Both the position numbers and the translations under genes were made by a program. A stretch of DNA of 64,000 nucleotides from Topomyia yanbarensis. Its lineage: Eukaryota > Arthropoda > Insecta > Diptera > Culicidae. The notes beneath the pieces were generated by a model. It saw only the letters and a program-made list of their open reading frames with translations. It searched no databases and was not told where the DNA came from. This document shows, piece by piece, positions 56,058-64,000 of this stretch. The stretch is from NCBI RefSeq assembly GCF_030247195.1, contig NC_080670.1:164682080-164746079 (forward strand). The letters run 5' to 3'. Numbering within the stretch: the first letter of the stretch is position 1; every line of letters starts with the position of its first letter.

Positions 56058-57999
56058 GAGAATAACTTAATGATTTTGGTAGCGATTTCACACTTCCGGC
56101 ATTGCAAAAGTAAAATTTTAGAGGGATGTTTTGGAGACTGGAAGTCGCATGTTCCAATCACTCCATTTTTACTGTTTCTCCAATCTGCTAGACACATTGT
56201 CAATTTAGGCTACGAATTGAATCGTCATGATTGCACCCAACAACACAAAAGAATTCGTAAATTTATTTGTTCGTCATCCTCAAAACAGAGAATTACTATA
56301 CAGATTTAGAGGGAAGAAAATTAAGGGTATTTTTATATGTCATTTTAACATTGTGTGAGCCTCGAACTCATAAAACATATATAAACCAGTAGTGTTTCAT
56401 AAGCTAAAACATAAATGTATCCTGAAATGGATTGTGCAAAGTAAGATTAATAAGGGAGGTGAATTGAATGATTGTAAGCTGACAAACTGCCAAAAGTTCT
56501 AGTAAATCTAATCAAAGAGCTAATATATGGTTATATCAAATTCATTACTCAACAACTCTAGACTCTTCGTTGCTACTTCACTTCCTACTGTCCTAGTTTA
56601 TGTTGGCCAAATAACAAACAAAAAAAAAACAATCAATGCAATTAGGGTCTATTATTAATTCGTCCTCTTTTCAAACTGAGAATCGTCGTTTTTTGCACAT
56701 TAGGATTCTAGTGACGTAAACAATCGAATCGTTCAGACTACCGCAAAACAGTTGCAACCGAACACTGCCGATATCGTGTGATAAATCTATTATGAAATGT
56801 AATTAAAATCCTACGCTCCCCTAGAGGCAAATTAAATATGACATCTCCCGCAGAGAGTGTGCTGCAATTTAGTCCTTTGCTAATATGCTTGTAATAAAAT
56901 AGTCTAAATCTTGAGACGCGTCAACTGGAATATTTTCAGTGTTCCAAAAATGTTAGGAAGGTTCACTAATAATAGGTAAACTAACCGCTTCAAGATTCAT
57001 ACCAGAAAGCATATTAATCAACGATTTCTACTGTGGATAGTAATTATCCGTTAGCTATGTAAACTACCATTCGTATAAAAATGCAGCAATGGAACACTGG
57101 TCAACTATCACATTTGGACAAAATATCAAATACAAAATAAAATTCAGCGATTGAAATGTCCATTCAAACAGTCCGGCTTAGGAACGTACTACACAAATAA
57201 ACCCTTCTGAAGTTACATCAAGCTGTCGAGGCCTCAAATAAAGTGTACTGTTCCGAATAAGGAGAAAAAAAAATAGCAAAAGTAAAAACGGTACTTTTTC
57301 CTCTGATCAATGAAGAGATAATAGACGGCGCAAAGCCAAGCACTGATAAAACTAGATTAGTTCTTGCAAGTTACGAGTATCCTACATAATGTTTAAGTTC
57401 TAAACTTGATCGTTATTTTGAAATCCAATAATTTGTAAATTTTGTTAAAAGTTATACGAAGCAAATTTTGTTGACTCTAAGTTGTAGAGTGCACTTTTAG
57501 TACCTAAGTTAATGAAAAATGTAGCGAAGCAGAAAGCACACTATTTAAGTTCAATTATTTAGCGAAGTAACAGATCAAATTTATAATCGTATTTTTTAAA
57601 TCGATTCTATTAGATGTGTAACACTACTAGCTATAAATTATCTAATCAAACAAAACACAAATGAACGATCCTCCGCCACGAGCGAGCATCGATAAACTGT
57701 AAAGCAAAATCAACATATGAGTGTATTGAAGATTATCATTGAATTCGAGTGAATCACGCTACACTCTAGTCCTACCGCGGAAAGCGAGCACGGTGTCGTT
57801 CGCTCACCCGAAGAGCCCCAGGACAAGGTCTAAAATAAAGTGGGAAACGCAATTTCGGATTCTCTAGCTCGAAGCGCAATGATTGTTTCGGTAGCGAATA
57901 TCACTATCCATATGACGCGAAATTTCGTTCTTATATATTTTCATGTAGTTTCAGGACTTTAAATAACCAATAAAGGTTCCCATCCACCAATGGCGGATC
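56058..57999. other. intergenic region downstream of the ODAD3-like gene
   Basis: About 1.9 kb of AT-rich sequence without a recognised gene. The part next to 58000 should hold the 3' UTR of the minus-strand gene; no TTTATT (reverse AATAAA) was found close to the stop. Confidence 0.4.
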
Positions 58000-58654
58000 T
58001 TAACGCCTCTTCGGCGGTGGCATTCTAAAGCCCTTACGTCTAGATTTTGCCTCGATGATCATATTAGCTTGTCGTTTCAGATAGCTTCGAGACGGAACTT
58101 CTGCTTCGTCATCCGACAGAACCACCGTAGCTCCCGGTCCGGGTGAGGCCGATGAAATCTGCGCGGTTGTCCGACCGGCAATCAGATTAACGTAGACCGG
58201 GGGATAGGCGGGTGGTTTTTCACGGTCGTCTTGCATAGATGATGTTCCCACCGAAGGAGTAGACGCCGGTATCTGCAATGAACTGGTCGGTCTTGGTAAT
58301 TCAACTTCTTCCTCAGATAATCCACTGTCACCGTCCTCGTCGTCGTTTGCCGCCAGTTGTCCACTGGCGATCATGCCGAGTTTTATTTTGTCTTCCAACA
58401 TGTTGCCCAAGTCATCAACGGAAATATTCTCAGGCGAAAGGTCCATTAAATTTGCCTGTTTTGTGGGAGTCCATCGTAAGTAGTCGGCTCCCAGATTATC
58501 ATCAATTTCTCGCAGCGTTATTAACAGTTCAACCAATGCGTCTTTAATTGTATTGAATACGTTTCTCGTGTAGTCAATCGCTTTCTCACACTCCTCCCGG
58601 CGAGCCTTTTGTTCCTCGATCGAGTTTCTAATCTTTTCCAGTTCCTCTTGATTG
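58000..58654 (-). CDS. ODAD3: ODAD3-like exon 4 (C-terminus)
   Basis: The acceptor is ttcatag (AG at 58656-58655). It reads NQEELEKIRNSIEEQKARRE, then an acidic stretch (ANDDEDGDSGLSEEEVE), a Pro/Ser-rich part and a basic end (MPPPKRR) before the stop at 58000. Confidence 0.87.
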
Positions 58655-60061
58655 CTATGAAATCAAAAAATAATCGAATTAAAATTATCCCACGCCCCCT
58701 TACACGATGGTAACAATTGCTACGTTTACTCACACATCACTGTCCTTGACATCGGCAAACTTAAACGCATCCAATTGGGCAGTCATTAGCTCCCGTTGGG
58801 CTTCCAATTGTTTCTTCTCGTTCTCAGTAATCGAGCGAAGGTACGTCAGACGGGCCGAGGCCTCCCGTTGCGCCAGGAAACGATCGACAACTTCACTAGC
58901 CGCGCTGACCCCTGTTGAGATATCGTGAGAAAAAAAAAAACGAGCCATTAACGCCATAGTAAAAACTATCAATCAATAAAAGTAAAAGTTACCGATAGCC
59001 TGCATCAGCTTCTTAAACTTTTGCTCCATATCCGTTGCAGATTCCTTATCGTGCCCACCCGGCTCATCTCCTTCGCCTCTCCCGGCAGCATGATCCCCGG
59101 AAGCAGACAAAATACTCTCCTGATGAATCAACGTTTTACCGGTGGAGAAAATCTTCCGCTCCAGACGTTCTAGCTCCAGCTTACGTTCCTCAACCTGACG
59201 CCGGAAGTCGAGAGCCTGCTTTTCTCTTGCTTTGTTTGCGTAAACTGTCGTTTGTTCCTGTCGCTGTAGAATCGCCTTAGTACTGTCCCGCATTTGCATC
59301 GCTTCCTTGTGAACTGCCTCTAGTTTAGTGATTTCTGCTTGCTGTTCCGTAATAGCAACCTCCAAATCCAACAAAGAACTTTCAAATCTTTCCGCATCTC
59401 TCATCAGAGAGGATTTTATTCCACGGTACTTCTTTCTGATATGCTCCGCTTCCATCCATTGGACGGAGGTTCGGTGAATCTCGTTCTCCAAGTGAGTTAT
59501 GAGTTTCCTGTTGGCATCCTCCTCGACCGTTTCCGAAGGGTTTGATCCATCGCTTTTGGAATTTTTGTATGCCATCAGTGCGTGGTATTGATCGACCAAC
59601 TTTTTGTAGCATTGTTCGCGCTTCTTGTGTTTCGCCTCAACGACATCCGCCTGCTTGTTTACGTCGATTATTTTCAGATCTAGCACTTGTACGGCCTCCT
59701 GAATCGTTTTAGCTCCGGGTGGTAGCTGCGTCCGACGCTTGATTTCCTGTAGATTCTTTTGCGCTTTCAAGCTATTCGGATTATGTAGGTATGACAGTTT
59801 GTTGGTCAAATCGCGTACATCTTTCTTCAGCTCGGTTACTTTATCGTTCTGGACTTTTTTCGCATCCGCCCATTCTTCGGTGTACGCCTTTTTTTGGCCC
59901 TCTGAAAGATATCATTATTAGTGACATATAGGAACGGATGATGTACTTAGAAATGTTTGCAGAAACTCACCAGCTAATGTCACCTTCTTTTTCAACTCGC
60001 CAATCTTTTTATTGGTCAAAGCCAAGCTTTCGACGTTGAGAATTGGTTTTGGGGTAGACAT
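58000..60061 (-). CDS. ODAD3: Outer dynein arm docking complex subunit 3-like coiled-coil protein (CCDC151 family)
   Basis: ODAD3/CCDC151 is part of the complex that docks outer dynein arms on ciliary and flagellar doublets; in flies it would serve sperm and chordotonal cilia. The coding segments in transcript order are 60061-59971, 59901-58993, 58911-58734 and 58654-58000. All are GT-AG and phase-consistent, giving 610 residues from MSTPKPILNVESLALTNKK to the stop at 58000. The family's roughly 600-residue length fits. Nearly the whole protein is predicted heptad coiled coil. Family-like stretches are the N-terminal KKIGELKKKV...EGQKKAY, the segment AEHIRKKYRGIKSSLMRDAE, and EERKLELERLERK. 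The C-terminal about 130 residues are acidic, then Pro/Ser-rich, then basic. Assignment is by remembered family pattern; another ODAD-type coiled-coil protein is the main alternative. Confidence 0.85.
58734..58911 (-). CDS. ODAD3: ODAD3-like exon 3
   Basis: The acceptor is tcaacag and the donor gtgagt begins at 58733. It reads GVSAASEVVDRFLAQREASA and then LTYLRSITENEKKQLEAQRE, continuing the coiled coil. Phase joins exons 2 and 4. Confidence 0.88.
58993..59901 (-). CDS. ODAD3: ODAD3-like exon 2 (main coiled coil)
   Basis: The acceptor is tttcag (ending at 59902) and the donor gtaact begins at 58992. It holds about 300 residues of Lys/Glu/Gln-rich heptads, including GQKKAYTEEWADAKKVQNDK and ERKLELERLERK. 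Confidence 0.88.
59971..60061 (-). CDS. ODAD3: ODAD3-like exon 1 (start codon)
   Basis: The ATG is at 60061-60059 and the donor gtgagt begins at 59970. It encodes MSTPKPILNVESLALTNKK and then IGELKKKVTLA, with one base carried over. This ATG is the first in frame. Confidence 0.85.
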
Positions 60062-61110
60062 TTTAGCAGTTGTGTCGCTATTCGAGTCTGACCACACCGC
60101 ATTCGAAACCAGTAAAAAAATCTAAATGTTTCGGTATTGATCCAACGGCTACCCTTGAACGTACCCATGGTTATGTGGCGGCACGGCATAGCGATGCGAT
60201 TCCCTATGTTGTGTTATTTCATTCTCACGTGCCTGTACATAGTTCTGTTACCAACCACCTGTTGGTGTATCATAGTACACAAACACATTTGTTGTAAGTT
60301 GTCTTTGCTCAATAGGGACGGTTCATTCCAACTTTTCAACCAAAATATGTTCAAGCTCGTTTGAGTTGTTTGGAGGAACCTGACTTGTGGATTCGTTAAT
60401 ATATGTTGTAAGCTAAGCTAAGACTCAAATGTAAAAATTTCAAGGAATTTGTGTTAATTGTTTATTTGATCGGTATATTTATCGGACAGTTGTCCCAATG
60501 ATTTTTTTTGTTCTAGTTGTTAATAATGCGAAAAAAATTGATAGCGCGTTAGCGAAAATCGTTAATCGGAAGGTTAAAATCGAATCATTGAAATGCTTCG
60601 GTAAACCGAAGGCAGATCGACCGACTTCGTTCATGCATCCCGTATGTTCGATAACGTAGATCCAGATAGCAAGGATCGATCAACTGCACGTTAATTCCTT
60701 GAACACTTTTTATGACCCATTATTTTATTATTATTATTTCCTGATTATGGGGGGAAGGGGAGGAGTTGCTTCTCTAATCTTCCGGTCATCACATGCTTTG
60801 GTATTCTTAGTATGTATAACAAACATGAAGATGTGACACAAGGCGCCAAAAGCGCACTAAAATCCCGTCAATCCTATTTTTCATGGGATTGTCTGCTCTA
60901 AATATATCGCCAGGGGACCATTCATAAATGATATCGAATATTGACAATAGGGGAAGAGCGTCACGTAACGTGATAAAAACTAAAAATGAATTTTAGACGT
61001 ATCACGGGTTAAGTTTTAAAAAACGAACAACATTGTTTATGAATGGCCCCCAAACAAAGAATATTCCATAACGAATATCACGCAAAATCTGTGACAGAGC
61101 ATTGGGATCA
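60062..61110. other. 5' flank of the ODAD3-like gene
   Basis: Should include the promoter and 5' UTR of the minus-strand gene. No specific motif is assigned. A tattattatttcctgattat block near 60727 recurs near 62843, next to the RTE-like LINE, so it may be a transposon 3' remnant. Confidence 0.4.
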
Positions 61111-61323
61111 AGGCCAAGTTCCCCCTGGGTCGTGCAAAACTGAGAAGCAACATCAATTTAGGCAAAGATAGCAGACGTCCATTTATTTTCATTTCTTTTT
61201 TGTCTTTTCATTTGTTTCTCTTGCTACACTATGTGCGGATCGAGCGTGACGGCCAAGGAAACGGAAAGCCAGTGGCCCAAACAGATCAGGAACATGAGGG
61301 AGGACTACGAACAAGGGAACGGA
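61111..61323 (+). repeat. dispersed repeat H, copy 2
   Basis: Second copy of the 42974-43208 sequence with the same ordered blocks, ending ggactacgaacaaggg. It lies just left of a family E MITE. Confidence 0.75.
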
Positions 61324-61351
61324 CAACAGATGAGAAATCGTTTACTTAATT

Positions 61352-61604
61352 CTTGAGCGTTTTTTCAAAACGTCATATCTGCAATGAGTTACTCTCTTTG
61401 TTTACTTTTTCTTCTGTTAATAATTCGGTCACTTTAACATTTATCCCTCAACTCTTTGCATGATATGCTAGTTGAAACCACCGTCTTTCGATCTGTACTG
61501 TAAAATGAGTGAAAAGTGTTATAGTGACGCCGTAAAAATCGAAAGAGAAAGTAAACAAAGAGAGTAACTCATTGCAGATATGACGTTTTGAAAAAACGCT
61601 CAAG
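61352..61604 (-). mobile_element. 253-bp TIR MITE, family E, copy 3 (inverted)
   Basis: Same termini (CTTGAGCG ... CGCTCAAG) and same 253-bp length as the other two full copies, with the interior in reverse orientation. The flanks AATT and ATTT are not a perfect duplication. Confidence 0.88.
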
Positions 61605-62899
61605 ATTTATTATAACTACGATATAATCACAATTATTTTGCTTTTCTTGTTTCGTTTCAGCAAACCAAAATCTATACGGACTAGCACATACGAACAGTTA
61701 GGCTTTGTAGGTTCTAATCTTGACAAAGTCTAGATGGGCGGATGAACGTCTGCCAGGGGGTGGGCTGAGAAATGACAATGACACTGTACGAGATGGCGCT
61801 GGGCCTGTGGCCTTCGACTGGCATGGTCCATTCTCATTGCTTCGGAAGTCTTCGTGGCTGGTTGGTAGGCAAGTTGATCAATTCGCTTGGGTGGGGGTCA
61901 TGTGGATCCTACTATTTGTCGACTCTTTTGATCGTGAGTATGAGGCTAATTCAGGAAAGGAGTGCATGACTGGCACCTAAGAGATAGTTAATTATTCAGG
62001 ACTTGTTCATATGATTATTAAACTTAAAACTCGATCAATCACACCGGTTCTCAGAAATGATAAGCAACCCTTTCGGGTCGGTGTGGTCTATTCGAGTCGA
62101 ACCAGGCGGACATTCGTTTCGAGCAAACTTTATGTGGATAAATATTGCTTACGCCTTTATTGGCAGAGATTCTTTTTACGAATCCTAAAATACCATCACT
62201 GGTATAGCTACTAAGGATAATAATAATAGAAAAATTAAGGGTTTGCCTGGTCCATAATGTAATGAATATGTATATTGACTAGAACAGGGATAATCGAGTT
62301 ATGTTATAAGATAGAGAAGAAACAGCACAGTTGTAGGAAAAGTATTCGCGAGTAAGGACTAATAATACTGCTAGTATGTTTACCGTTTCAATTAATAGTC
62401 GATTGATCCGCTTCGGACCTAGGAGACAAAAAGGAGATTAGGAAGAGACAGAAGCGGATTCAATGCAAAATTTGCCAATATGACGTTGACCTCAAGGCGA
62501 TGGTAGGATGATTTTCCATAGGATGACAGACTAGATGACACGACGTTACACGCTCTAAACTTGCGCCAAATAGTTTGTATGTATGTATGAATGTAAGCCC
62601 GTATGTATACCTGTATGCATGGATGTGTATAGGACCAATGTATCCCTGAGCAACATGGAAGGACACCTCTGAGCCGCCAAAACGCTCATAGGAAGCCGGT
62701 GCGCGGTCGTAGGTGTGACTATAAAGCACTGCACACACTGTCAAGTGCAACGGATAGACGGTAGGTGTACAGTTAATGCACATAGGTTGCAGAAATAGGT
62801 TGTTGAGACAGCCCGATTGCACACTGATAAATAACAATAATAACAATTATTATTATTTCCTGATTATACATCATATTATCATGATTTAATCTGTTCTAC
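61605..62899. other. intergenic, no gene recognised
   Basis: Two open frames at 61720-61980 show no recognisable domain. A tatgta-rich stretch lies at 62575-62635. The AT-rich run near 62830-62880 probably marks the 3' end of the minus-strand RTE-like element. Confidence 0.4.
62575..62635. repeat. degenerate GTAT microsatellite
   Basis: Imperfect tandem gtat/gtatgt repeats (tttgtatgtatgtatgaatg, cccgtatgtatacctgtatg). Confidence 0.55.
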
Positions 62900-64000
62900 A
62901 ATATGCCGCCACGTCACTCGATCAGTTGCTGCTCGCCAGGTTCTGCTCCACTTGGTCCAGCCACCGGGAACGCTGCGCTCCTCTCCGTCTTGTACCTGCC
63001 TGGTTGGAGGTGAAAACCAACTTGGTGGGGTTGTTGTCCGGCATCCTCTCAACATGCCCCGCCCACCGTACCCTTCCAGCTTGAGCTACTTTCCAGATAC
63101 TTGGCTCACCATAGAGTCGTGCAAGTTCGTGGTTCATCCTTCTCCTCCACACGCCATCCTCCTGCACACCACCGAAGATCGTTCTTAGCACCCTTCTTTC
63201 GAAGACTTCGAGTGCTTGCAGATCCTCCTCGAACATTGTCCACGTTTCGTGCCCGTAGAGACCCACCGGTCTAATCAGTGTGTTGTACATGGCGCATTTC
63301 GTGCGGTGACGAAGCTTCCTGGATCTCAAAGTTTTTGTGGAACCCATAGTAAGCGCGACTTCCAGAGATAATACGCCTTCTGATTTCCCGGCTGATGTTA
63401 TTGTCCGCAGTCACCAATGAGCCTCGGTAGATGAACTCGTCAACCACCTCGAACTCGTCGCCGTCGATCATAATACTACTGCCCAAGCGTTCCCTATCGC
63501 GATCGAGCATGTACTTCGTCTTAGACACATTTATCTTCAGTCCTACTCGTGCTGTTTCGCGCTTCAGTCGGGTATACAGAACTGCTACCGTCTCCTTGTT
63601 TCTACCGATTATGTCCACGTCGTCAGCGAAGCACGCGAACTGTTCGGACCTCGTGAAAATCGTGCCCCGCATGTTGAACCCCGCTCTTCGCATTACACCT
63701 TCCAGCGCTATATTGAACAGCAGGCAGGACATCCCATCGCCTTGTCTTAGTTCACCTTACACCATCCATCGTAGCTTTAATCAGTCTTGTCAGCTTCCCA
63801 GGGAATCCGTTCTCGTCCATCATTTTCCATAGCTCCACACGGTCCACCGTGTAATATGCGGCTTTAAATTCGATGAACAGGTGATGTGTCGGGACCTGGC
63901 ATTCACGGCATTTTTGGAGGATTTGCCGTATAAAGGGCGAACACGAAATTATTGCGACACATTCAACAGGGCATAACTTTTTTACCATTGGGTAAAAATC
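62900..64000 (-). mobile_element. RTE-like non-LTR retrotransposon fragment, continues past window end
   Basis: Right to left: HHLFIEFKAAYYTVDRVELW (palm A, Asp/Phe region altered) in 63988-63752; GMSCLLFNIALEGVMRRAG-type motif B and CFADDVDIIGRN (catalytic Asp pair) in 63732-63271; then LYGHETWTMFEEDLQALEVF, RRVLRTIFGGVQEDGVWRRR and VRWAGHVERMPDNNPTKLVF in 63347-62922. A deletion and frameshift lie between motifs A and B (about 63745). This C-terminal pattern is typical of RTE-type RTs. Confidence 0.82.

Noticed and set aside
58707..58928. Plus-strand frames opposite the ODAD3-like gene
   Set aside because: Antisense to well-supported exons with matching splice sites; no independent evidence.
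61720..61980. 86-codon frame that looked like a small host protein
   Set aside because: No recognised domain, no splice signals tested, and two overlapping frames over the same stretch; not supported as a gene.

Overview
This is animal, almost certainly dipteran, nuclear DNA. It has intron-split genes with GT-AG junctions, long AT-rich introns, and a very heavy load of non-LTR retrotransposons, tRNA-derived SINEs and MITEs. The three host genes and the mix of LINEs (R1-, I-, LOA-, Jockey- and RTE-like) and SINEs look most like a mosquito (Culicidae); this is an inference from family resemblance. I see no bacterial genes, operons, CRISPR arrays or rRNA genes. Most short reading frames in the window are decayed transposon coding or chance. 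|| Host genes. (1) single-minded (sim), plus strand: five exons between 4244 and 20089 encode most of PAS-A, PAS-B and the low-complexity C-terminus; the bHLH exon lies upstream of the window. Its introns are full of transposons. (2) Polycomb-like (Pcl), plus strand: five coding exons between 43450 and 47018 encode a Tudor domain, two PHD fingers, an extended-homology region and a C-terminal chromo-like motif. It is a PRC2 accessory protein. (3) An ODAD3/CCDC151-type outer-dynein-arm docking coiled-coil protein, minus strand: four exons, 60061 down to 58000, converging on Pcl. These genes act in unrelated pathways (midline neurogenesis, Polycomb silencing, ciliary motility), and I see no functional link between them. 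|| Layout. 1-4243: sim intron with a foldback element, a pogo-like MITE and a repeated palindromic unit. 4244-14115: sim PAS exons, with a decayed LOA-like LINE and tandem pogo-like MITEs in the long intron. 14116-19056: sim intron holding a decayed R1-like LINE that itself carries a 131-bp MITE. 19057-20089: last sim exon. 20970-25535: a dense stack of nested MITEs. 25536-29999: mostly unannotated, with one MITE and a possible 5' UTR exon. 30000-34866: decayed minus-strand I-type LINE with RNase H. 35235-42180: a Jockey RT split by a SINE, which is split by an almost complete R1-clade LINE. 43450-47018: Pcl. 48300-54210: decayed minus-strand R1-like sequence. 54350-56060: degenerate tandem repeat, hAT MITE, SINE and a palindromic TTAA-flanked MITE. 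58000-60061: ODAD3-like gene. 61352-61604: MITE. 62900-64000: minus-strand RTE-like RT fragment running off the window. || I did not find a convincing new biological system. The strongest new-looking observations are structural: datable insertion-within-insertion series with visible target-site duplications, several MITE families recognisable from termini alone, a LINE 3' UTR built of 37-bp repeats, and a very long His/Pro insertion inside the Sim PAS-A domain.
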